Positions 53,709 through 61,343 of a DNA stretch of 61,343 nucleotides are shown piece by piece (within the stretch, counting starts at the first letter, position 1; the number at the start of each line of letters is the position of its first letter). Below the pieces are notes generated by a model that had not been told where the DNA came from, searched no databases, and saw only the letters and a program-made list of their open reading frames with translations. Made by a program: the position numbers and the translations under genes. This DNA comes from Plebeiibacterium sediminum (GTDB lineage: Bacteria > Bacteroidota > Bacteroidia > Bacteroidales > Marinilabiliaceae), in the NCBI RefSeq assembly GCF_026013605.1, contig NZ_JAPDPJ010000037.1:1-61343 (forward strand). Reading direction: 5' to 3'.

Positions 53709-54359
53709 ATGATATCTGCTCAAGGAATAGAAAAACAATTCGGAGATCTTAAAGTTTTAAAAGGAGTTGATCTCACTGTAAAGCAAGGTGAGGTGGTTTC
53801 TATTGTAGGACCTAGTGGTGCAGGTAAAACAACTTTATTACAAATTTTAGGGACATTAGATAAACCTAATTCAGGTAGTGTTTTTATTAATGATACAGAA
53901 ATACAGTCATTAAGGGAAAAGGAATTAGCTCGTTTTAGAAATGAAAATATAGGCTTTGTTTTTCAGTTTCATCAACTGTTGCCAGAATTCACAGCTGTGG
54001 AAAATATTATTTTACCAGCCTTAATTGCTGGTAAAAATAAATCTAAAAGCGAAAAGAAAGCCAGGGAGATCTTGAATTTTCTTAATCTCAAAGATCGTGA
54101 ACATCATAAGCCTGCTGAGCTAAGTGGTGGTGAAAAACAACGTATTGCAATTGCAAGAGCATTGATTAATGATCCTGATGTTGTTTTTGCGGATGAACCA
54201 ACAGGGAGTCTTGATTCTAAAAATCAAGAAGAGTTACAGAAATTATTCTTCTCACTAAGAGATGAATTTAATCAAACATTTGTTATTGTTACACATGATT
54301 TGCATTTAGCCCATTTGAGTGATCGTGAGATAAAAATGAAAGATGGTATTGTAATATAA
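53709..54359 (+). CDS. lolD: ABC transporter ATPase LolD-like
   Basis: A 216-residue ATPase of the LolD/MacB group, which drives lipoprotein release or related transport. All motifs are canonical: Walker [11 protein letters not shown]-loop [16 protein letters not shown], signature [14 protein letters not shown], Walker [15 protein letters not shown]-loop VTHDL. No lolC/E permease is adjacent; the partner is elsewhere. It lies 7 bases after the exchanger and 11 before the next gene. It is a useful contrast to the degenerate ATPase at 45952. Confidence 0.9.
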   Translation: MISAQGIEKQFGDLKVLKGVDLTVKQGEVVSIVGPSGAGKTTLLQILGTLDKPNSGSVFINDTEIQSLREKELARFRNENIGFVFQFHQLLPEFTAVENIILPALIAGKNKSKSEKKAREILNFLNLKDREHHKPAELSGGEKQRIAIARALINDPDVVFADEPTGSLDSKNQEELQKLFFSLRDEFNQTFVIVTHDLHLAHLSDREIKMKDGIVI

Positions 54360-54370
54360 GTGAGGTGTGA

Positions 54371-55132
54371 ATGAATTTAAGTGAAGTTAAGGAGTTTCTG
54401 GATGAAAAGGTGTTGCAATATAATGCGCCTTTTTTCATCGAATCAGATCCTATTTCAATTCCTAAAAAGTTTTCTTTAAAACAAGATATAGAAATTGCTG
54501 GATTTATTGCTGCAACATTGGCTTGGGGGCAACGCAAAGCCATTATGAAAAGTGCAGAACAAATTTTAGAGTGGATGGATTATGAACCATATCACTTTAT
54601 AATGAATGGTGAATGGCCTGACCTCGGAACAACATCAGTATATCGTACTTTTAATGGAGAGGATTTAATCTATTTTTTTAATTCACTCAGAAATATATAC
54701 ATGAATCACGGAGGATTAGAAGATGTTTTTACTAAAGGATATCATTCAACTCAAACGGTGAAGGGTGCGCTTAGTTATTTTCGAGGAGTTTTTACTTCTG
54801 TTGGAGAGTGTGGAAGAACCGGAAAGCATGTTGCTAATGTTGATAAAGGTTCTTCATCAAAGAGGCTAAATATGTATTTGAGATGGATGGTGAGAAAAGA
54901 TAAAATGGGAGTTGATTTTGGTTTGTGGGAGAAGATTAAAATGAGTGACTTAATGCTTCCGCTTGATGTTCACACCGGGAATGTAGGTCGAAAATTAGGT
55001 ATATTAGAACGTAAACAAAGTGATTGGAAATCTGTTGAAGAAATTACATCAGTGTTAAAGTCTTTTGATACTGAAGATCCAATCAAATATGATTATGCTT
55101 TATTTGGTTTAGGTGTGTTTGAGAAATTTTAA
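54371..55132 (+). CDS. TIGR02757 / DUF2400 family protein
   Basis: A 253-residue cytoplasmic protein of a conserved family of unknown function (TIGR02757). It has the family look: FIAATLAWGQRKAIMKSAEQ, YFFNSLRNIYMNHGGLE, SSSKRLNMYLRWMVRKDKMG and MLPLDVHTGNVGRKLGIL. The helical core with MLPLDVH resembles a helix-hairpin-helix DNA glycosylase-type fold, which I mention only as a similarity. The frame fits the family length. It lies between lolD and trmN6 with 11- and 2-base gaps, in an operon. Confidence 0.85.
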   Translation: MNLSEVKEFLDEKVLQYNAPFFIESDPISIPKKFSLKQDIEIAGFIAATLAWGQRKAIMKSAEQILEWMDYEPYHFIMNGEWPDLGTTSVYRTFNGEDLIYFFNSLRNIYMNHGGLEDVFTKGYHSTQTVKGALSYFRGVFTSVGECGRTGKHVANVDKGSSSKRLNMYLRWMVRKDKMGVDFGLWEKIKMSDLMLPLDVHTGNVGRKLGILERKQSDWKSVEEITSVLKSFDTEDPIKYDYALFGLGVFEKF

Positions 55133-55134
55133 AG

Positions 55135-55851
55135 ATGGCAAATTCTTATTTCAAATTTAAGCAATTTACGGTTGAGCAAGGTCTGGCTGCAATGAAAGTT
55201 GGTACAGATGGTGTACTACTTGGAGCATGGTGCAATTGCATGAAGGCAAAAACAATTTTGGATGTTGGAACAGGTACTGGATTAATAGCATTAATGTGTG
55301 CTCAACGAAATCAAAAAGCTACAATCGATGCTGTCGAAATCGAAAAACAAGCTTATTCTCAAGCTTTACTAAATGTGAATAATTCGCTTTGGGAGCAAAG
55401 GATAAAAGTTATTAATGATAGTTTTCAGAATTATATCAAACAGGTTAATGATAAATATGATCTGATTGTTAGTAATCCGCCTTTTTTTAATGACTCTTTA
55501 AAAAACGATTGCCATAAAAAATCTCTGGCCCGTCATACAGATACTTTAAGTTTTGAGGAACTGATATTGGGAGTGATCACACTTTTAGATGAAGAAGGAA
55601 TTTTTTCAGTAGTACTTCCTTCTGATCTAAAAACAGAATTTACCCTAATTGCTGAACAAAATGGTTTATTTTTAAACAGAATTCTTCATGTAAAACCAAC
55701 ACCTTCAAAAGCAGAGAAGCGAATATTGCTTGAATTTGGAAAGAATCCCATAGAATTGGAAGAAAATACTATGATATTGGAAGAATTTGGTCGACATGGG
55801 TATTCTGAATATTACAAGGAACTAACAAAGGATTTCTATTTAAAATTTTAA
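55135..55851 (+). CDS. trmN6: tRNA1(Val) (adenine(37)-N6)-methyltransferase
   Basis: A 238-residue SAM-dependent methyltransferase that makes N6-methyladenosine at position 37 of tRNA-Val. The SAM motif DVGTGTGL (43-50), acidic loop VEIEKQA (67-73) and the catalytic NPPFF (114-118) are all present. FTVEQGLAAMKVGTDGVLLGAW is the family start. It starts 2 bases after the TIGR02757 gene and is followed after 32 bases by the MATE pump. Confidence 0.92.
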   Translation: MANSYFKFKQFTVEQGLAAMKVGTDGVLLGAWCNCMKAKTILDVGTGTGLIALMCAQRNQKATIDAVEIEKQAYSQALLNVNNSLWEQRIKVINDSFQNYIKQVNDKYDLIVSNPPFFNDSLKNDCHKKSLARHTDTLSFEELILGVITLLDEEGIFSVVLPSDLKTEFTLIAEQNGLFLNRILHVKPTPSKAEKRILLEFGKNPIELEENTMILEEFGRHGYSEYYKELTKDFYLKF

Positions 55852-55883
55852 TTGGCTCACCTATTTTATAAATCATTATTTCG

Positions 55884-57242
55884 ATGAAGAGGTTTTTCAG
55901 AAAATCATACTATCAAAAATATAAGCCTCATTATATTCCTAATATCAAATTAGCTCTTCCAGTTGTTTTTTCTCAGGCAGGTCAAATGATTGTTGGTTTG
56001 GCTGATACTATAATGGTTGGCCAGATTGGAGCATCGCAATTAGCTGCAGTTTCGTTTGCTAACGGTATTTTTATATTAGGCTTGGTTTTTTCTATCGGTC
56101 TGGCTTATGGATTAACACCTCTTGTAGGTAAATCTTTTGGTGCTGGAGATAGGGCGAAATGTGCAGATTGGTTAAAGCAAGGACTTGTTGCTAATTTGGT
56201 TTTCGCCTTTGTTCTGATGTTATTGATGTTTGTTGTTGGGTATTTAATGAATTTCATGGGTCAGGAAGAGGAGGTGATACTTCATGCAAAAACATATTAT
56301 AATATACTTCTAGTTTCAATACTGCCTTTTTGTGTATTTATGGTGTTTAAGCAATTTGCCGAAGGTGTTGCAAATACCCGAATTGCAATGGTCGTAACGC
56401 TCATTGCGAATATTTTAAATATTATACTCAACTATATTTTAATCTTTGGTAAACTAGGTTTTCCTGAATTAGGGATAGATGGTGCCGGATATGCTACGCT
56501 TATTTCAAGAATATTTATGGCAGCTGTTTTTATTTGGGCATTTATTCGATTATCCTTTTTTAAAGAATACAAAAAAGTCTTTTCATCTGTAAAGGTTCAT
56601 ATATCAGAAGTAATAAAAGTTCTAAAAGTTGGTTTTCCAATAGGAACTCAAATGATAAATGAAGTTTTTACATTTAGTATGGGAACAATTATGATGGGGT
56701 GGATTAGTAAAAATGCACTGGCAGCTCATCAAATTGTTTTGTCAATGGCCAGTTTAACCTATATGATGTCTGTTGGTTTATCCTCCGCGGCCACAATAAA
56801 AGTGAGTAATTATTTTGGAGCAAAAGATTTTATAAATCTAAAGTTTTCTGCATTTGCCATAATTCATAAAGTAATCATCTTTATGGTTTTTAATGGAATA
56901 ATGTTTGTGTTGCTTCGTAATATACTTCCAAAATGGTTTGTTGATAATAGTGATGTTGTACATATTGCATCTCAATTAATGATTATTGCTGGTGTTTTTC
57001 AAATATTTGATGGCCTGCAGGTAACCTGGCTTGGAATTTTGCGAGGGCTTCAGGATGTAAAGGCGCCTTCTGTTATTGCATTTATTTCCTGGATTCTAAT
57101 TGCATTACCAATAAGTTATGTTTGTGCATTTGTTTTTGATATGGGTGCTATTGGAATATGGACAGGATATTTGTCTGGACTAATAATAGGAAGTGTATTG
57201 CTACAAATTAGATTTGTGAAATTATATTCAAGATATAAGTAA
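55884..57242 (+). CDS. MATE family efflux transporter
   Basis: A 452-residue multidrug and toxin extrusion transporter with 12 membrane helices in two similar halves. The first half has LALPVVFSQAGQMIVGLADTIMVGQIG and the second VLKVGFPIGTQMINEVFTF. It belongs to the NorM/DinF-like group that exchanges sodium or protons for cationic or other small molecules. Substrate is unknown. It is the last tightly packed gene of the tatA-led run; a hairpin follows 15 bases later. Confidence 0.93.
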   Translation: MKRFFRKSYYQKYKPHYIPNIKLALPVVFSQAGQMIVGLADTIMVGQIGASQLAAVSFANGIFILGLVFSIGLAYGLTPLVGKSFGAGDRAKCADWLKQGLVANLVFAFVLMLLMFVVGYLMNFMGQEEEVILHAKTYYNILLVSILPFCVFMVFKQFAEGVANTRIAMVVTLIANILNIILNYILIFGKLGFPELGIDGAGYATLISRIFMAAVFIWAFIRLSFFKEYKKVFSSVKVHISEVIKVLKVGFPIGTQMINEVFTFSMGTIMMGWISKNALAAHQIVLSMASLTYMMSVGLSSAATIKVSNYFGAKDFINLKFSAFAIIHKVIIFMVFNGIMFVLLRNILPKWFVDNSDVVHIASQLMIIAGVFQIFDGLQVTWLGILRGLQDVKAPSVIAFISWILIALPISYVCAFVFDMGAIGIWTGYLSGLIIGSVLLQIRFVKLYSRYK

Positions 57243-57257
57243 TAGATAAAAAACAAG

Positions 57258-57304
57258 TAGGCTTTAATCTTAAAAATATCACAACAAAAAAAGATTAAAG
57301 TCTA
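57258..57304 (+). terminator. Terminator-like hairpin after the MATE gene
   Basis: A 14-bp stem with one G-U pair (TAGGCTTTAATCTT with AAGATTAAAGTCTA), a 19-base loop and TTTTGAGTTTT after it. It lies in the leader of comB. Confidence 0.6.
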
Positions 57305-57340
57305 TTTTGAGTTTTATCTGAAATAGGAAAAAGCAAAATT

Positions 57341-58066
57341 ATGAAAGTAGATATAATATCGTCGGCAAGAGAAATATTTCCGGATAGGGTTGAAGGGAAA
57401 GTAGTTGTTGTAATAGATATTTTGCGAGCAACATCGGTTATGGTCACAGCTTTTGCCAACGGAGCAAAATCTGTGGTGCCTGTAATGACACCAGAGGAGG
57501 CTTTTGAGATAAAAGAGCAATTATCAGCAGATCAGGTTGTGTTAGGTGGCGAGCGTGAAGCAATGCCTATCGCGGGTTTTGATTATGGAAACTCACCTCT
57601 TTCCTATGTTCCTGAAGTTATAAAGAATAAGAGTCTGGTAATTACAACAACAAATGGAACGAGAGCTATATTAAATTCACAAAAAGCTGTTAAACTATAC
57701 ATAGGTGCTTTTATTAATGATAAAGCTATTGTGGATGTATTGAAAGGAGAAAAGGAAGTGGTCTTAGTTGCATCCGGATCATACGATGAGTTTACAATTG
57801 AAGATTCGTTGTGTGCAGGTAAATTAGCTTATGATTTGCAAAAGCAATACGGAGCCGAATTAACTGATGTTTCTATTGCTATGTCTAACTTGTATCGTTT
57901 AAATTGTGACGATATTCATAAATTAGTTTCTCAGGGTGCACACTATAAGCGATTAAAAAGTATGGGTTTTTTCAAAGATTTGGATTATTGCTTTAAATCA
58001 GATTTGTTTCAGGTTGTTCCTGAATATAAAAATGGAACAATTCAGTTAAAATCATTGGTGTCATAA
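57341..58066 (+). CDS. comB: 2-phosphosulfolactate phosphatase
   Basis: A 241-residue ComB-family phosphatase that removes phosphate from 2-phosphosulfolactate; in archaea this belongs to coenzyme M synthesis, while in bacteria it probably makes sulfolactate. Family motifs are present: VVVIDILRATSVM, VLGGEREAMPIAGFDYGNSP, TTTNGTRAI, and DSLCAGKL. The length is typical. It has no other sulfonate gene nearby. Its function in Bacteroidota is uncertain. Confidence 0.9.
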   Translation: MKVDIISSAREIFPDRVEGKVVVVIDILRATSVMVTAFANGAKSVVPVMTPEEAFEIKEQLSADQVVLGGEREAMPIAGFDYGNSPLSYVPEVIKNKSLVITTTNGTRAILNSQKAVKLYIGAFINDKAIVDVLKGEKEVVLVASGSYDEFTIEDSLCAGKLAYDLQKQYGAELTDVSIAMSNLYRLNCDDIHKLVSQGAHYKRLKSMGFFKDLDYCFKSDLFQVVPEYKNGTIQLKSLVS

Positions 58067-58107
58067 TAAAAGCCTTGCTGATTTGCTATAAGATATCTTT
58101 AATGATA

Positions 58108-58284
58108 TCAGTTTTCTTTTAAAAATCGATTGGTGATAATATAAATAGCTAAGCCACCAATCTCCATGGCAGTGGAAATAATAAAATGAAAATTTCTGAT
58201 TCTGTTTTGTGTGGTATAAAAAAATATCAACACTACTCCTGCAATTATCATTAAGTACCCAATATTTTTAAGAAAACATCTCAT
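58108..58284 (-). CDS. Small membrane protein, possibly a frameshifted fragment
   Basis: An intact 58-residue frame (MRCFLKNIGYLMIIAGVVLI..., ending ITNRFLKEN) with two hydrophobic segments. The same frame stays open upstream without a start codon (GFVTYALHDKAAINK). A second frame further upstream (to about 58390) reads YRFITILLLLILILFI, another membrane helix. Together they would make a three-helix protein of about 100 residues with a frameshift near 58330-58340. Either the shorter protein is real or the gene is decayed. The remainder of 58067-58458 holds only the mutS promoter. Confidence 0.45.
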   Translation of the reverse strand: MRCFLKNIGYLMIIAGVVLIFFYTTQNRIRNFHFIISTAMEIGGLAIYIITNRFLKEN

Positions 58285-58395
58285 CTTATTAATCGCTGCT
58301 TTATCATGTAAAGCATAAGTTACAAAGCCTAATAAATAAAATCAAGATTAACAGAAGTAATATTGTTATGAATCGGTAAAGCAATACAATATCGG

Positions 58396-58427
58396 TTTCA
58401 GAAATGGTATTAATTAGGTTATATTTG
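58396..58427 (+). promoter_or_regulatory. mutS promoter
   Basis: TATATTTG (58420-58427) with TTTC (58396-58399) 20 bases upstream, close to the TTTG-N19-TAnnTTTG pattern. It supports the nearby TTG start at 58459. Confidence 0.6.
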
Positions 58428-58458
58428 CATCAATGTATAAAAAATAAAGCGTATTCCA

Positions 58459-61083
58459 TTGGCAAAGAAAGAAGAAAAAAAGGTGGTTTTAACCCCTTTA
58501 ATGAAACAATATTATGCGATTAAGGAAAAGCATCCCAATGCTATATTATTATTTCGGGTAGGTGATTTTTATGAAACATTTTCAGATGATGCTATTAAAA
58601 CATCTGAAATATTAGGAATTACTTTAACCAAAAGAGCAAATGGATCTGCATCTTCTGTTGAATTAGCAGGTTTTCCTCATCATGCCTTGGATACTTATTT
58701 GCCAAAACTGGTTAGAGCTGGTCAGCGGGTTGCTGTATGTGATCAGTTGGAAGATCCTAAAATGACCAAGTCAATTGTAAAACGAGGGGTTACAGAGTTG
58801 GTAACGCCTGGAGTTGCAATTAGTGACAATGTTTTGGAGCACAAAGAAAATAACTTTCTTGCAGCAGTTCATTTAGAAAAGAATATTGCAGGAGTTGCAT
58901 TTTTAGATATTTCGACTGGTGAATTTTTAACAGCAGAAGGAAGATTTGAGTATATAGATAAACTTTTAAATGGATTTAAACCCAAAGAAGTTCTTTTTGA
59001 AAAAAGTAAAAGAAGTTTATTTGTTGAGAATTTTGGTGATAAATTTTATACCTATGGTCTGGAAGATTGGGTTTTTAATGAAGATTCTTCCATCGAACGC
59101 CTGTTAAAGCATTTCGAAACAAAATCTTTAAAAGGCTATGGTGTTCATAATTTAAAGTGTGGAGTTATTGCTGCTGGTGCTATTATGCATTATCTGGATA
59201 TTACGCAGCATCATAAATTGCAACATATTATTGGTTTATCCAGAATTGAAGAGGATAAATATGTATGGTTAGATAAGTTTACTATCCGCAATTTAGAGTT
59301 GTTTGGTTCTTTTAATGATGGAGGGACTTCTTTGGTTGGAGTCATTGATAAAACAATCTCTCCTATGGGAAGCCGAATGTTGAAACGTTGGGTAGCTCTA
59401 CCTTTGAAAGAAGAAAAGTTAATAGAGGACCGTTTGTCTGCGGTGGAATATTTTTTTAAAGACCCGGAATTAAAAGAACAGATGGAGGAGTATTTAACTC
59501 CTGTTGGAGATTTGGAAAGGTTGGTTTCAAAGGTGGCAGTAGGAAGAGTCACTCCTAGGGAAATGGTTCAGATTAAGCATGCACTTCTTGCAGTTGAATT
59601 AATTAAAAAAGGATGTGAGCACACAGATAATACTACCCTTAAAAGTATCGGTGAACAATTAAATCCATGTATTACAATTCGTGATCGAATTGAGGCTGAG
59701 ATTGTTGCTGATCCTCCGGCACAGATCAATAAGGGACACGTAATTAGTGAGGGTGTTAACGAAGAATTGGATGAATTACGTGGGATTGCCTTCTCTGGTA
59801 AAGATTATCTAAATAATCTGGTTCAGAGGGAAATTGAGCGAACAGGAATTCCTTCATTAAAAATTAGTTTTAATAATGTGTTCGGTTACTATATTGAAGT
59901 TCGTAATACGCATAAAGATAAAGTGCCGGCAGAGTGGATTAGAAAGCAGACGTTGGTAAATGCCGAACGATACATTACCGAGGAACTCAAAGAATATGAA
60001 TCTAAAATTTTAGGTGCTGAAGAAAAAATACAATCATTAGAATCACAATTGTTCAATAATTTGGTGGTTAGTTTATCTGAATATTTGGCTGCCATTCAAT
60101 TGGATGCAAATTTGTTGGCCAAGTTGGATTGTTTATTGTCGTTTGCAAAAGTTGCTGCGCTAAATAAATATGTTCGACCAGTCATTAGTAATGATGATAT
60201 TATTGATATTAAAGAAGGTCGTCATCCTGTAATAGAAAAACAGTTGCCAGTTGGAGAAGAATATATTCCAAATGATGTTTATCTGGATAATGAAAAGCAA
60301 CAAGTAATCATTATCACCGGTCCTAATATGGCAGGTAAGTCTGCATTATTACGTCAAACTGCACTTATCGTTTTATTAGGACAAATTGGTTCTTTTGTTC
60401 CGGCAAGTTCTGCTAAAATTGGAATAGTTGATAAAATATTTACCAGAGTGGGTGCTTCTGATAATATTTCTGCAGGCGAATCTACATTTATGGTAGAAAT
60501 GAATGAGGCTGCAAGTATATTGAATAATATTTCTCCTAAAAGTTTAATTCTTTTTGATGAATTAGGAAGGGGAACAAGTACTTATGATGGGATATCTATC
60601 GCATGGAGTATTGTGGAATATATTCATGAAAACAGAAAGGCGAAAGCAAAAACACTGTTTGCAACCCATTATCACGAATTAAATGAAATGGAACGAACTT
60701 TTGATAGATGTAAAAATTATAATGTCTCTGTAAAAGAGGTGGATAATAAGGTTATTTTCTTAAGAAAGTTAGTCAGAGGAGGAAGTGAGCATAGTTTTGG
60801 TATTCATGTAGCTCGTATGGCAGGAATGCCTAAGAGTGTAGTGAATAGGGCTAATGAGATACTCGAAGAGCTTGAAGGAGCCAATCGAAAAGGGAGCTTA
60901 GCTAAGCCTGTAAATGATATTGGGCAGCACCGTGAAGGATATCAGATGAGCTTTTTTCAGTTAGATGATCCTGTGTTAAAACAGATCAGAGATGAGATTG
61001 CGAATACTGATATAAATAACCTAACTCCGGTAGAAGCACTCAATAAATTAAATGAAATAAAAAAGTTTGCTGGAATCAATTAA
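58459..61083 (+). CDS. mutS: DNA mismatch repair protein MutS
   Basis: An 874-residue MutS that recognises mismatches and starts repair with MutL. The mismatch-binding domain has the FxE motif ([16 protein letters not shown]). The connector, lever and clamp follow. The ATPase domain has Walker A GPNMAGKS (621-628), Walker [12 protein letters not shown] and the FATHYHEL signature. A C-terminal helix-turn-helix region ends KKFAGIN. The start is TTG 58459 (MAKKEEKK), favoured by the family start just before TPLMKQYY; the first ATG would remove 14 residues. It is monocistronic and followed by tRNA genes. Confidence 0.96.
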   Translation: MAKKEEKKVVLTPLMKQYYAIKEKHPNAILLFRVGDFYETFSDDAIKTSEILGITLTKRANGSASSVELAGFPHHALDTYLPKLVRAGQRVAVCDQLEDPKMTKSIVKRGVTELVTPGVAISDNVLEHKENNFLAAVHLEKNIAGVAFLDISTGEFLTAEGRFEYIDKLLNGFKPKEVLFEKSKRSLFVENFGDKFYTYGLEDWVFNEDSSIERLLKHFETKSLKGYGVHNLKCGVIAAGAIMHYLDITQHHKLQHIIGLSRIEEDKYVWLDKFTIRNLELFGSFNDGGTSLVGVIDKTISPMGSRMLKRWVALPLKEEKLIEDRLSAVEYFFKDPELKEQMEEYLTPVGDLERLVSKVAVGRVTPREMVQIKHALLAVELIKKGCEHTDNTTLKSIGEQLNPCITIRDRIEAEIVADPPAQINKGHVISEGVNEELDELRGIAFSGKDYLNNLVQREIERTGIPSLKISFNNVFGYYIEVRNTHKDKVPAEWIRKQTLVNAERYITEELKEYESKILGAEEKIQSLESQLFNNLVVSLSEYLAAIQLDANLLAKLDCLLSFAKVAALNKYVRPVISNDDIIDIKEGRHPVIEKQLPVGEEYIPNDVYLDNEKQQVIIITGPNMAGKSALLRQTALIVLLGQIGSFVPASSAKIGIVDKIFTRVGASDNISAGESTFMVEMNEAASILNNISPKSLILFDELGRGTSTYDGISIAWSIVEYIHENRKAKAKTLFATHYHELNEMERTFDRCKNYNVSVKEVDNKVIFLRKLVRGGSEHSFGIHVARMAGMPKSVVNRANEILEELEGANRKGSLAKPVNDIGQHREGYQMSFFQLDDPVLKQIRDEIANTDINNLTPVEALNKLNEIKKFAGIN

Positions 61084-61152
61084 TTTTTCTCTTTGGTTTT
61101 CAATGTGATGTACAAAAGGAGGAAAAAACTTCTTCAAAAACGAGAAAAAAAG

Positions 61153-61183
61153 TTTGTCAGTAAATTAAAATGCTCTATATTTG
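61153..61183 (+). promoter_or_regulatory. Promoter of the tRNA cluster
   Basis: TTTG (61153-61156), a 19-base spacer and TATATTTG (61176-61183) fit the Bacteroidota primary sigma consensus exactly. The tRNA gene starts 68 bases later. Confidence 0.75.
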
Positions 61184-61250
61184 CATCCGCAATCGAGAAA
61201 TAAAGATTTCTAACAAAGGTAAGAATGATAAAGGTTGTAGAAGTTTTGAT

Positions 61251-61326
<76 letters not shown>

Positions 61327-61331
61327 AGGAT

Positions 61332-61343
61332 GCTCGAGTGGTG
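61332..61343 (+). tRNA. Start of a second tRNA, probably tRNA-Leu (cut by window end)
   Basis: GCTCGAGTGGTG reads as a 7-base acceptor (GCTCGAG), T8, G9 and the start of the D arm (GTG), as in tRNA-Leu genes. It starts 5 bases after the CCA of tRNA-Gly. Only 12 bases are present, so the identity is a guess. Confidence 0.5.

Overview
The window looks like one contiguous chromosomal piece of a Bacteroidota bacterium, most likely a marine, fermentative relative of the Marinilabiliales/Marinifilaceae. This placement is inferred from gene content and style, not from a search. The supporting signs are: AT-rich DNA, almost no Shine-Dalgarno sites, repeated TAnnTTTG promoter boxes, type IX secretion (T9SS) sorting domains, LytTR and LytS regulators, a fused SecDF, a TamB/TamL pair and an alaS-M23 peptidase divergon. 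One complete tRNA (Gly-GCC) and the first bases of a second (probably Leu) close the window. I see no phage, transposase, integrase or CRISPR array.

Layout. 1-3200 is accessory DNA: a membrane protein of unknown role and a Fic AMP-transferase, each bounded by copies of shared intergenic repeats that look like gene-cassette ends, followed by a tandem ~90-bp repeat. 3225-5225 is a secreted CE15-type esterase with a T9SS tail. 5411-10295 holds a soluble protein combining ferredoxin, [FeFe]-hydrogenase-like and chemoreceptor-like domains, divergent from a LytTR/LytS two-component pair. 10529-10841 is a broken T9SS protein. 11010-14535 holds an AraC regulator, an iron alcohol dehydrogenase and an aldo/keto reductase. 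15058-20037 is a PAS sensor kinase, a NarL-type regulator, a lone receiver, an outer-membrane barrel and a small PstS-like protein, apparently one regulatory unit.

20550-27177 encodes TamB and lipoprotein TamL for outer-membrane assembly. 27915-32069 is a little-known three-gene group: a lipoprotein with a TIM-barrel look, a large secreted repeat protein and a membrane-anchored Cys/His protein. A membrane chemoreceptor-like protein, a GH51 arabinofuranosidase, a sensor kinase overlapping an alpha/beta hydrolase, an M23 peptidase and alaS follow. 42183-49084 has Rex, a kinase/sigma-54 activator pair and an MacB/FtsX-type ABC transporter whose ATPase has lost several catalytic motifs. 49301-61083 is housekeeping: secDF, tatA, a calcium/sodium exchanger, lolD, a TIGR02757 protein, trmN6, a MATE pump, comB and mutS.

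Themes. The window is rich in signal transduction (four sensor kinases, three DNA-binding response regulators, one lone receiver and two chemoreceptor-like proteins) and in redox metabolism and sensing (hydrogenase-like sensor, Rex, alcohol dehydrogenase). It has two secreted plant-polysaccharide enzymes (CE15 and GH51) without a SusCD locus. The strongest candidates for undescribed biology are the hydrogenase-chemoreceptor fusion, the 27915-32069 operon, the motif-degenerate ABC ATPase, the repeats flanking the first two genes and the structured RNA-like segment at 20184-20307.
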